A DNA stretch of 64,000 bases from Aquilaria yunnanensis (taxonomy: Eukaryota; Streptophyta; Magnoliopsida; Malvales; Thymelaeaceae), in the NCBI GenBank assembly GCA_039654915.1, contig CM077593.1:38224501-38288500 (forward strand). Direction: 5' to 3'. Below are positions 34,022-43,948 of the stretch, piece after piece. The notes beneath the pieces are model-generated. The model had not been told where the DNA came from. It ran no database searches and was given only the letters and a program-made list of their open reading frames with translations. Both the position numbers and the translations under genes were made by a program. The first letter of the stretch is position 1, and the number at the start of each line of letters is the position of its first letter.

Positions 34022-36340
34022 GAGTTTTGGTCTGAAAGGATTCAATTTTTGGGCCATGTTATTAGTGCTCAAGTGTTGTCAGTTGACCCTAAGAAAGTTT
34101 AGGCAGCAGTTAAGTAGAAAAGGCCAACTACAGTTACAGAAGTTCGAAGTTTCTTGGGCTTGGCAGGCTATTATAGGTGATTCATAGGGAAATTCTCTAT
34201 GATAGCTATACATTTGACAGCCTTGACTAAGAAGAGTCAGAAATTTGAATGGACACAGAAATGTGAGGAGGCTTACATGAAGTTGAAGGAAAAGTTGACT
34301 AATGCACCAATACTTGTCTTACCGGATCAGAACAAGGCTTTTAAAGTGTATACTGATGCTTCAGGTTCTGGTTTAGGTTGTGTATTGATGCAGGATAGTC
34401 AGGTTATTGCATATGGTTCGAGACAACTGAGACCTAATGAGTTAAGTTACCCGGTCCATGATCTCGAACTAGGAGCAGTAATCTTTGCATTGAAATTGTG
34501 GAGGCATTATTTGATGGGGAGATCGTTCAGAATCTTTACTGATCATAAAAGTTTGAAGTATTTATTTACTCAGAAAGATATGAACATGAGGCAACGGTGA
34601 TGGATTGAGTTTATTAAGGGTTATGATTGCTTAATCGAGGATTGTGCTGGAAAAGGGAATATAGTAGCAGACGCATTGAGCAGGAAGTACATAGGAGTGA
34701 TCCTATCTAAGGATCAGGCTACGAGTTCATCTGAAGGAATAGCAGGGGATTGTTTCTCAGTTTTGCATGAGTTATGGCAAGACCAAGAGAAGTCCCTAGT
34801 CTACACTCTAGAAGTCCAGACAGCTTGGTTAGTCAGAGTCAGAGAAGCTCAGATAAAGGATCCATTACTGAAGAAGATTTCAGGTGAAGCGAAGTCTGGT
34901 ACTGTGAAGAAGGAGTTTAGATACAAGGATGGAATACTACACAATGGTGATCGACTCTATGTACCGAATGTTGAGGGACTTAGGCAACAAGTCCTATAGG
35001 AGGCACATAGTAGTACATTGAGTATTCACCTTGGTGTTAGTAAGATGTATCACGATTTGAAGACGCATTTTTGGTGGCCGGGATTAAAGAGGGATGTGGC
35101 AAAACATGTGGCAATGTGTTTAACATGCCAAATGGTTAAAGCAGAACATCAGAAACTGGCAGGTACACTTCAAAGTCTACCTTTACCAATGAGGAAGTGG
35201 GGATCCGTTACTATGGATTTCCTAGTTGGGTTACCAAATACCCGGAGTCAACATGATGCAATATGGGTAATAGTGGACTGACTGACAAAGTCAGCTCACT
35301 TCATACCTATAAAGATTTCCTATACTTTGGAAAACTTGGCTCTGTTGTATCTCAAGGAAATAGTGAGACTCCACGGGATACCAGATCAGATTATATCTGA
35401 TAGAGATCCACGATTCACGTCGAGGTTCTGGAATGCTTTCCAGGAGGCATTGGGGAGCAAGGTCAATCTTAGTACTGCTTTTCATCCTCAGACTGATGGC
35501 CAGTCTGAGAGAGTGATTCAAACTTTGGAGGACATGCTACGCATGTGTGCTATTGATTTTAAAGGTGATTGGGATCAGCACCTACCGCTGATCGAGTTTG
35601 CTTACAATAACAGTCATCACACTGTTGTTGGTATGGTACCATATGAGGCTCTGTATGGGAGGAGATGTATGACCCCCCATTGTTGGCCAGATCCTGCAGA
35701 TAAGATGGTCATTGGTCCAGAGGTCATAACTGATACCATAGTTAAGATCAAGTTAATCCAGCAAAGGATTAAGGCAGCCAATGATCGGCAAACCAAGTAT
35801 GCAAACTTGAGGAGAAGAGATTTGAGTTTTGAAGTTGGGGACAAAGTAGTTTTGAAAGTGTCTCCAATGAAAGGAGTTAGCTGTTTTGGGCAAAGGGGCA
35901 AGTTGGCTCCTAGGTATATTGGACCATATGAGATATTGGAGAAGATAGGAAAAGTTGCTTATCGGTTGGCATGGCCACCTAATTTGTCCTAAGTGCATAA
36001 TGTGTTCCACGTGAGTCTACTTAGAAAATGCACAGTGGAACTGGGACAAGTAATTAGTCCTTCAGTGATACCCATTCAGGGAGACTTGACCTACGAGGAG
36101 AAATCCATTCAGGTACTTGATAGGCGAGTCAAGAAGTTAAAGACTAAGTGGATTCCTATGGTTAAGATCTTATGGTCTAACCATAGTGAGGGAGAGGCTA
36201 CATGGGAGACGAAACAAGATCTGCTAAAAAGATATCCTGGTGTCTTTCCGGAGTTGCAATGGAATTTGGGGGACCAAATTCCAGACGGAGGGGAGAATGT
36301 TATGGACGTCCTAGTAGTCAGCACTCCCGAGAAAGGTTAA
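34022..36340 (+). pseudogene. Tek-D pol, C-terminal part: RNase H, integrase and chromodomain-like tail
   Basis: Visible in order: the end of reverse transcriptase ([12 protein letters not shown]), RNase H with [13 protein letters not shown] near 34350 and [13 protein letters not shown] near 34540, an integrase zinc region (HLGVSKMYHDLKTHFWWPG to CLTCQ, 35030-35140), the integrase core with MDFLVGLP near 35213, SDRDPRF near 35397 and the GQSERVIQTLE glutamate near 35505, then a tail with LTYEEKSIQVLD and LWSNHSEGEATWE typical of chromovirus chromodomains. Stops include TGAs near 34598 and 35279, a TAG near 34997 and TAA at 35990. The last frame ends at 36340, inside the 3' LTR. Confidence 0.9.
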
Positions 36341-38953
36341 ATGTTCTAAATTAAGTTTAGAACTTCAATTTCAAGGTTACAAAGCTAGAATAAAGGAGTT
36401 ACAAAAATTCACTAAGTTCCAAGGAGGTTTAAGCACTAGATGAGGAGTAGGGGCAAAATGGTAATTTTGCATCCTGAGTAACCAGGCGGGGTTCCGAGTG
36501 TTTTAAGTTAATTTTTGTAACTTAACCTCTAACCTTAACTCAAACTTGAAACAATAACAAGAATTAATCAAGAAATGAACATGTGTTAAAAGATGGGGGT
36601 TTATGTGTTTAAGGGTTGTAACTTGGAGGGGTTAAGGGGTTGAGTGAGGGTTTAAGAAGGGAAAGGTGGCTAATGGCTGCCATAACCACGTTTTTCCCTC
36701 TCAAGCACTCATTCCTCTCTCAATTCCAGCTAGAAATCAAGTGATCTTGATTCCTAGAGTTGCCATCCAAGGATACCAACCAAGAGGAACTTGTTTCAAG
36801 CTAGAAAGCAAGGTTTGGAGGCTTGGAAGTATGATTTATCTACTCCCCTATTTTTGATACGTGGTAAGCATGGTGTTCTTGGTTAATTCTATGTTATTTG
36901 AGTGAATTGAGGCCTGGGTTTTGGTTAGAGAGGAAGATTGTGATGTTTGGTGCTTTGGTTTTGATTGGAACTTAGGTGAGGATTTCTTACACTTGGTTGC
37001 TTGAAAATCGGAGTGATTCTAGCTTGTATCTTGGAGTTGAGGTAAGGGAGTAGTGTTTTTAAGCTTGAACAATGCTTGTGGCTTGAGTTTGTTGTAAGAA
37101 ATTGATTAAAATTAGCCATAGCATTGAGTGTGAGTTTTGGTTGAATTGTGGTGAACTATGAGGTTTGAGGCAGATTTGATGATGTTATAGAGCATCATTA
37201 ATGGCATTGTGATAGTTGGTTATGTTCCCTGCAACTTGAACTATGTATGTGTCAAGTTTGGTGGCTTTTTATGCATGTTTGATATGTGTACTAAGTAGCC
37301 AAAGGTCATAGTAGCAAAATGTATGACAATTCTGCAGTATCACAGATTGGCGATGCGTTGCCAAGAGGTACCCATAATTGGCGATGCGTCGCCAATTGGA
37401 AAAAGGATCATGGAACGTCGACAACTGTGGCGACGCGTCGCCAAGACAGCATTGGAGACCCGATTTTGTTTTTAGCATAACTTTTTGCTCGGGTGTCCAA
37501 TTGAGGTGATTCAAAGTTCCACGCGAAGCTAAGAGGGAGTAATATCACTTTCAAGGTTTAGAAACATCTAAAATTCCCCATATTTAATTTTTTTTTGAAT
37601 CAAAGTGAGGGTAATTTTTAAAGGTAGAATTTTGCACTTTTTGCTAGGATGATTGAGGTGAGTCCCAAAGGGGTCCTTTAGGCACCTTGGGACTCAAGTA
37701 TGATGGGGGTACTTCAAGACTTCCTGAAGACAATTGAGAAGTGGGAGTTTCATTGAGTTTTGAAAAGTTTTGAGGTTACTTGTTGAGTAAGCAAGGAAAC
37801 TAAGTTGCAAGCGAATATAACCAAGTGTCATGAGCTTGAGTTGTAAGTTTTAGAACCCTTGGCAACCTGGAAATGTTGGAAATCATGGGGTTGTAAGTAG
37901 AGGCTTCAAATGCACCGAGGTTATGAGGTTTAATAACCTAGTTACATAGTTCTCACCATAATTCCCCTACATAACAAAGTTAAGGAGAGGTTATATAATA
38001 AGTCAGGCATAAGCTAAGGCTTACGAGGCATAAGTCGAGGGCTAGACTTGTGAGCCAGGGAGTGACGTCTGTGAGAAAGTAAGAAAATTATGTGAGGAGC
38101 AGTCCTTCGGGATCCGAGCATGCATATCCATATATTTACATATATGAGAGGTCCCTCACACTGCGAGAGCCAGCAGAGAGTATGCATGAGTTATTTCATA
38201 TCTGTCCATAGTTTTACTGTTGGTACATGAGGTTACCCCTTACTGAGAATCTTAGATTCTCACCCTTACTGTTTTGTTGTGCAGATATAGGAGGAGTTGG
38301 GCCGAGTGACCGTTGAGGGTTACTCTGGTAGTAGTTTTTGGTGCATAGGTAGAATACCTGAGTTTTTATGATTCTAGTACTTATTGTTTGCATGCTTGTT
38401 GGTCTTGCATAGCACTAACTAAGTTGTTCATTGGTTACAGAGCCTAGTGCACATTGCACATAGTCAGGCATAGCTGGACCTAGTTGGATCCAGAGGGATC
38501 TCTAAAGTTCACCACTGGGATTCACATCCAAGGTGGGAGTTAGTATGAGAAGATCTCAGTAGAGGATTTTGTATGTGTACATAGTACTCTAGTTGCCTTC
38601 TTACTTATGAAATGAAGAGTCATGGACTCGAGGATTCCTTTCTGGGTGGGGGCATTAGCTACTATATGTATGAATGCTCACGCATATTGTTATGTGTAGT
38701 TAACTCATATAAAGGTTGATTTGTATGCTTTGACTGCTCTACTTGTTTTATATGAAAAGTTATGGCCACATTAACATTTTATGGTTTTAAATAACCCGTT
38801 AAAGCATAAAGAGCATGCATGGTGCATATTCTAGGATAATCAACTAGTGACATGGATTTAATCCGCACACATATCAATGAGTACCAACTGCAATTCGTCG
38901 TGAGACCAAGTTCTCATAGGTGTCCTGGGCAGGGGCCAGTGACGGCCGTGTCA
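36298..38953 (+). repeat. 3' LTR of Tek-D (2,656 bp)
   Basis: It begins TGTTATGG after the polypurine tract GACGGAGGGGAGAA (36284-36297) and ends GGCCGTGTCA at 38953, followed by the target duplication CTATG. Palindromes equivalent to those in the 5' LTR lie at 37347-37364, 37378-37395 and 37428-37443, the first two with CpG-to-TpG type changes. Confidence 0.93.
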
Positions 38954-39142
38954 CTATGAAATTCCCCCATGATGACCCACTCCTCATCACGGCAAGGATA
39001 GGGAGTTGGGATGTCAAACGAGTACTCCTGGACGGTGGCTCCAACACTGACGTCATCTTCTCACATGTACTGCCTAAATTAGGCATCTCAAAAGGTGACC
39101 TCAACACAGTCAATTCTCCCACCATTGGGGTTGGGCCGTTAG
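38954..39142 (+). pseudogene. Tat-C protease fragment
   Basis: After Tek-D, the Tat-C frame resumes with FPHDDPLLITARIGSWDVKR and VLLDGGSNTDVIFSHVLPKL, the Tat protease active-site region (DDGS in Tat-G, DGGS here). It ends at IGVGP, where the sequence changes to the Tat-G LTR. The expected continuation is not present anywhere to the right. Confidence 0.88.
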
Positions 39143-40009
39143 TGATGGCCTGGGGCCTCATCGTTGTGAGTCATGATGACTGTTGAAGAGACTTCTAGCA
39201 GGAAGAACGCCTGGAAGGTGGATCGCCCCAAGGAGAGTACCTGAAAAGCTGGAAAACAGGGTTAGGAGGCCCCCGAAGTGTTTTTCCGGGGGGGGAGCCT
39301 CCGACGCCCAAGTCAGTGGTGGCCGGAAAAAAGAGAAAGTCACTAGCTCAAAGAGAAAGGCAGAAAAGTCTCGCTTGGTATTTTCTCAGAGTGTGGGAGC
39401 TCTATCTCCGGCCAACCAACCTCCTGTCAAGTATTTATTTCCTGTATATATAGGAATACCTAGCCCGTTCAGATCATGACACGTGTGCGGTCGGATGCTC
39501 CTGAACTTCTGGGCGTAGGGGACAGATAGTTGGTAACCAGATGGCCTCGAGCCTTGTGCTGAGACGGGCCATGATGTGATTCTGATGGCGTCTGCGTGTC
39601 AGGGCGACTTTTTACGTCTGTGGTGGGACGTGTCAGAGGCTTCCTTAAATGCTTCCATAAATGCTCCTGCCGTACTCCCGAGGTCCCTGGGCGAGGTCGT
39701 CCTCTAGTTCGGACAGAGCCTCTTCGGGAAGCATACCCTCAGTTCGGGGGTTCCCAGTTCCAGGGGGTTCCGCCTTCGGGGATATCATGTTCAGGCAGCA
39801 ATGTCTGGTGCCACTTTTCCGAAGGCGCGCTGTTCACAACCTTGGGGGGCGAATAGAGTCCTCAAGTTTTACTGGCGTGCCGAGGCTCGGAGCTCTCCGG
39901 CTATCTCCCGAGGTGCTTGACTCCACCTGTTCCCAGGAAGCGCCAGTTTTTCTGGCCATTGTTGTGGCAGGGTGTTCGGCCAGATTGAGGCGATAGCCTT
40001 TGGCTATCA
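39143..40009 (-). repeat. 3' LTR of Tat-G (867 bp)
   Basis: On the plus strand it runs from TGATGGCC to GGCTATCA. The polypurine tract (plus strand CATGCCCCCCTCTGG, 40011-40025) lies at its inner side, confirming that this is the 3' LTR of a minus-strand element. The G-box lies at 39480-39485. Confidence 0.92.
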
Positions 40010-40553
40010 CATGCCCCCCTCTGGAAAGCCGAAGTGAAGACTTCGGTTTGCATCTCTTTCCGAGGTTGTCGTTGGGAGTCTTGTTGGGAAGCATAACCTG
40101 TTCCGAGGTCGCACCTTTCGCCCGAGGGTCTGGGCTGTTCGGCCTTGACCTATTCTTTGGTGTCTCCGAGGCAAAGCCTGTACCGAAGATACACCTCTTG
40201 CCCAAAAGTCATGGGCTGTTCAGCCATAGCCTGTCTCTTGGTGTCCTCGAGGTGGCCCGCTTTTTATTTCTGCAGGTCTGATGGCCAAGCGTGTCAGACT
40301 GAGCGGCGCGTCTCCACTTTTCAGGGATGTCAAACGACGTGTCCCAATCAGGAGGTGTGTCCCGGTTTTCCAGGGACGTTTGGGGAGGCGTGTCCCCTAT
40401 TTCTGCGCAGCGGTTGACACGCGGCTTCTTGCCATTGGAAGGGAGACGCGTCATTTACAGAGGGCGCGCCTTTTCGGGTGCAGTGGGCAGTTACGGTGAC
40501 GGTTCGCCTCCAATGGGTACTTATGATCTCTTTTCGGCTACCCACCTTTGGCC
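40010..40553 (+). promoter_or_regulatory. Upstream region of the Tat-G antisense gene
   Basis: The stretch between the 3' LTR and the TATA box holds no convincing frame. CGTGTC or its complement GACACG occurs at 40290-40295, 40338-40343, 40389-40394 and 40416-40421, a cluster within about 130 bp. Its use as a promoter element is inferred. Confidence 0.45.
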
Positions 40554-40561
40554 TATAAATA
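40554..40561 (+). promoter_or_regulatory. Candidate TATA box of the Tat-G antisense gene
   Basis: TATAAATA in the context GGCCTATAAATAGCCC lies 281 bp upstream of the ATG at 40842. The position and context match the Tat-E copy exactly. Confidence 0.65.
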
Positions 40562-40841
40562 GCCCATTCCATCATAAGTCCCACTTACTGCTCTCTCTCT
40601 GCTTTGCCCTCTGTTCTTGCGTTTTATCTTGCTTTCTGTGGCGGAGCTTCTTTAATCAGAGCTTTTCCTACCGACTTTCACGACGGCATCCTCAGGCAAA
40701 TCTTTTGGTGGGTTTTGATTTCCAGAGTACTCTGATTCCTCTGTTTTTCTGAGTTTTTCGGGAAAACTGTTGTCTTTTTCCAAACTCGTGTTCTGAGTTT
40801 TTTCTGGAAACTATTTTCTTTTCCATCTCAAACTCTCTTTC

Positions 40842-43191
40842 ATGTCTACGATGCCTGTTCCCGAGAGCTGGAAACCTCTTCTGGCCCATCCTTGCTGTAC
40901 CACCCCCGAAAAACTAGAGAGATGGAAGAAAAAATTCTTTCTTCCCTCTTACGCTGTGACCAGGCTGCCTCGTTCTAGCCATTTTGCTTTTTCAAACCGC
41001 GGCGACGAGGTTACCATCTTCCGAGCCCAACTGAAAGCTGGACTTCGGTATCCTCCCCCGAAGGTGGTTTGCGAGTTCTGCCAATTCCATGGCATTGCTG
41101 TGAACCAGCTTCCCCCGAACGCGTACTGCTATTTTAACGCCTGCCTCTGCATGTGTGGCGTGTTCGGGATAGAGCCCCACTTCATCATTTTCATGCAGTA
41201 CTACAAGCTCTACGTGGTCCCGAAGGGTGGCTTCTATTTCCTGCTGCCTCGGGGATCCGGGAGCAAAAAATTCACCTTCACCTTCGACATGAATGATAGC
41301 TGGCGGGGGTGGTAGCCTAAGTTCTTTTTCCTGAAGGTGGATAAGAACTGGTCTGGTGTCCCGACCAGATGGGCTCAGGGAGTGCTGAACGCAGACGTCG
41401 TTGATCCGAGGATGCTGCTGACCCCACCATTGGCTTCCGTGTTCGCGGATTTCGACGCCCGCATTCGGGCAGTCGCTGGCTGGGCTCCCGAGGTCTCTCC
41501 TCGTGCTCTTTACCCCTTTCCTATCAACTGGAGGTTGATGACCGAAGAAGTCCTTCGGGAGCTGAAAGTGGTTAAGGAGCACGTGACTGACCTCAATATG
41601 CCCGCCCCCGCCATCGCCAGGAAGGACTCCTGGCTGGTCAAGCTCCTTAAGGGGGAGACTTCTTTCGAATCTTTTGCTGAAAGTGAGTAATCTTCCACCC
41701 CTTTAGACTTTTTCCTCGGACTTACGCTGATATTTCTTCTCTTTTTCAGAGATGGGCGATCGGGCTGCCGCCTACTACAAGGCCCTCTTTTCTGGCCAAG
41801 TGGAGAAGGGGGAGCAGACAAAGAAGGCGGCTTCCCGAAGAAGGAAATCGACAGGGGCGGGGCCTTCGGCGAAGTGAGCTAGGAAGGCTGTCCAGCCTCC
41901 TCTGCCAGAGCTTTCGGAAGAAGAAGCTGGTGAAGAGGCTGGTCTTGTTGAAATTTCACCGGCCGAGGTCCCCGCTACTTCCGCCGAGGTGCCTCTTCCC
42001 GACCTCGAGGCCCCCAGAAACACTGTAGTGGTAGAAGTACCTACTGCCGAAGAGCGCTATCGGCAGAAGGGTAAGGGTCTTTCTTCCGAGGGGCCCGAGG
42101 ATCCCGAGGACACTGTCTCCGAGGTTCCTCCAGGTATGCCTTCAGGCGAAGTTCAGCTCCTTTGCTTTTCGTGAATTTTTCTTCTACTCCTAACTTCCTT
42201 CTCACTTTCAGAGGAGCCTCTTACTGCCGGTTGGAGGGCCATTCATGAGAGGAAACGGGCCCTGCCCGATGCCACAATCCCTGAGGGGAAGATCCCCTTG
42301 GAGCCCTTTTGGACAATCACGGAGGATATGAATTTGTTCTCCGACGATTGTCCAAAAATGACAAAGGAGATTTGGAAGGGGATGACCACTGACGCCTCCT
42401 TCCGGGCCATTGCGGCGGCTCACCCGAGGGATAATACCCTCGCCGCAAAAGTCACCGAGCATGCTGCTCAGGTATAGTCTTTACATTCTTTTTCCTCAAT
42501 TTTCTAAGTGTTTAGACTTGTACTAACCTAGACTTTTGCCTTGCCGTAGCTGCTGGAGTACGCTGGTTACCTCCGAGTTCGGGTGGCCAGAGACGCTGCC
42601 TCCAAGGATGCGACTTCGCGGGAACTCAGTGAAGCGAAGGCTTCGCTTGCGAAGCTGGTCGCCAGCAACCAGCAGCTGACAGCGGATTGTTCTTAGCAAA
42701 TCGCCGCCGTTCGGGAGGAGTTCTCGAAGAAGAGAGAAGAACTTGAAAAGGACTCCTCCCGGAAGATTGCCGACCTCGGCGACCAAGTAAAGGGGCTGCT
42801 CGCCGCCAACGGAGATCTTGTCAAGGACAAGGCTGTTTCTGACAGTCTTGCGGTGAGGTTGACGGATGAGAACAATGCTCTCCGAGCTGAGGTCGAGGCT
42901 CTAAAGAAGGAGTCCGAAGGGACGCTGGGGATAAGCGAACTGGAGGAGGAGATTGCTGAGCTGAGGGACGAGCTCAACGACCTTGGCGTTCAAAAACATA
43001 CTTCTGATCAAATGGCCAAGGTCGCCTTTCAGGACGGCTTCTGCCTTGTTCGGCACCAAGTCCTGCAGAGCTTCCCAGATTTGGACCTCTCTTTTCTGGA
43101 GGGCCTAAATATTCCTGAGGGACCTCGGTGGCAGTGGTCCAAGGTCGAGCATCTGAAGCTTCCTGCTCTTCGTCCGCCCGGCTCTCCCTAG
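40842..43191 (+). pseudogene. Antisense accessory gene of Tat-G, four exons, three nonsense codons
   Basis: Exon model: 40842-41682, 41750-42133, 42212-42471 and 42550-43191. Introns are 67, 78 and 78 bp, identical in length to Tat-E, and the joined exons total 2,127 nt, a multiple of three. Exon 2 is 21 bp longer than in Tat-E, a whole number of codons. Three in-frame stops break it: TAG at 41313 (CAG in E), TGA at 41875 (CGA in E) and TAG at 42694 (CAG in E), all explained by C to T. The protein would otherwise have the same Transposase_28-like region, charged middle and coiled-coil end. It converges on gag-pol with the minisatellite between them. Confidence 0.87.
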
Positions 43192-43319
43192 TTTGCTTTA
43201 GGGCTCCTCTTATTTTTCTCCTTTGTGCTCCTTCTTTGGGTACTTCTTTTGTAAGGCAGCGTTTGCTCTAAATGAACAATCTTTTGGCTAAGTCTTGCTT
43301 TGCAAGTTTCTTCATTTCC

Positions 43320-43830
43320 ACTGTCCCGAACACGTTTGCTCAAGAGACTTTCGGAAAACCTGCAACCAAAGAAACTTTTTACCTTCCTTTGTCCCGAGTG
43401 TGCTCGCTCAAGAGACTTTCTGGAAAGTTTGTAAATATTTGGCTAAGTCTTTTGCAGGCTTTTTGTTCCCTTTTATCCCGAACATGTTCGCTCAAGGGAC
43501 TTCGGAAAACCTTCAGCCAAATTTTTCTGTCTTCCTATTGTCCCGAGCATATTTGCTCAAGGGACTTAGGAAAATTTTCACGAGATTGCTCATTTCCCTT
43601 TTTCCCGAGCACGTTCGCTCAAGGGTGTTCGGAAATTACCTCTGCTTTTGTTTTGGTGTGTAGTTTTACGAGATTCTTGCTTTCCCTTTTCCCCGAGCAT
43701 GTTCGCTCAAGGGTGTTCGGAAAATTTTCTATGCACTGATTATGCCGAGTACCTTTGCAAGATTCTTGTTTCCCATTTTTCCCGAGCATAGTGGCTTAAG
43801 GGACTTCGGGAAGTCACATCCGCTTTTTTC
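43320..43830. repeat. 3' untranslated minisatellite of Tat-G, about seven units
   Basis: The core CCCGAGCATGTTCGCTCAAG followed by GGACTTCGG and close variants recurs near 43326, 43394, 43477, 43541, 43605, 43691 and 43781. It is the reverse-strand equivalent of the Tat-E array, with the same number of units and similar unit order. Confidence 0.8.
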
Positions 43831-43948
43831 GTGGCGAGCACCTTCGCGGAATTCTGTCTTGGACAATTTTGGTATACTTGAAAAAATTTTCTCAAGACCA
43901 TTCTGTACTTAGAATATTTCTTGTACAATATATCTCCTCCGCTCAACC

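Larger units (their letters stand above)
13924..38953 (+). mobile_element. Tek-D: full-length Ty3/gypsy chromovirus (Tekay-like) with three nested insertions
   Basis: Both ends are exact: TGTTATGG at 13924 and CCGTGTCA at 38953, flanked by CTATG at 13919-13923 and 38954-38958. Both LTRs are 2,656 bp. Own parts: LTR 13924-16579, primer site, gag 16710-18013, protease 30551-31073, reverse transcriptase 32028-32605, remainder of pol 34027-36340 and LTR 36298-38953. The remaining space is Tat-E, a solo Tat LTR and solo LTR S5. The integrase tail is chromodomain-like, which places it in the chromovirus branch; Tekay is my best guess from the long LTRs and tRNA-Met site. Confidence 0.93.
5548..39142 (+). 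mobile_element. Tat-C: Ty3/gypsy Tat-lineage retrotransposon, heavily interrupted and 3'-truncated
   Basis: Pieces that belong to one plus-strand element are 5548-6624 (LTR, primer site, gag start), 12372-13923 (gag and start of the protease region) and 38954-39142 (protease). The gaps are filled by solo LTR S1 and by Tek-D. Reading resumes in register across Tek-D: a lysine-aspartate-glycine-serine-threonine run stops at 13923 and the proline-histidine-aspartate protease lead-in follows at 38959, as in Tat-G. Everything after the protease active-site region is missing; the sequence changes at 39143 to the Tat-G LTR. Confidence 0.85.
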
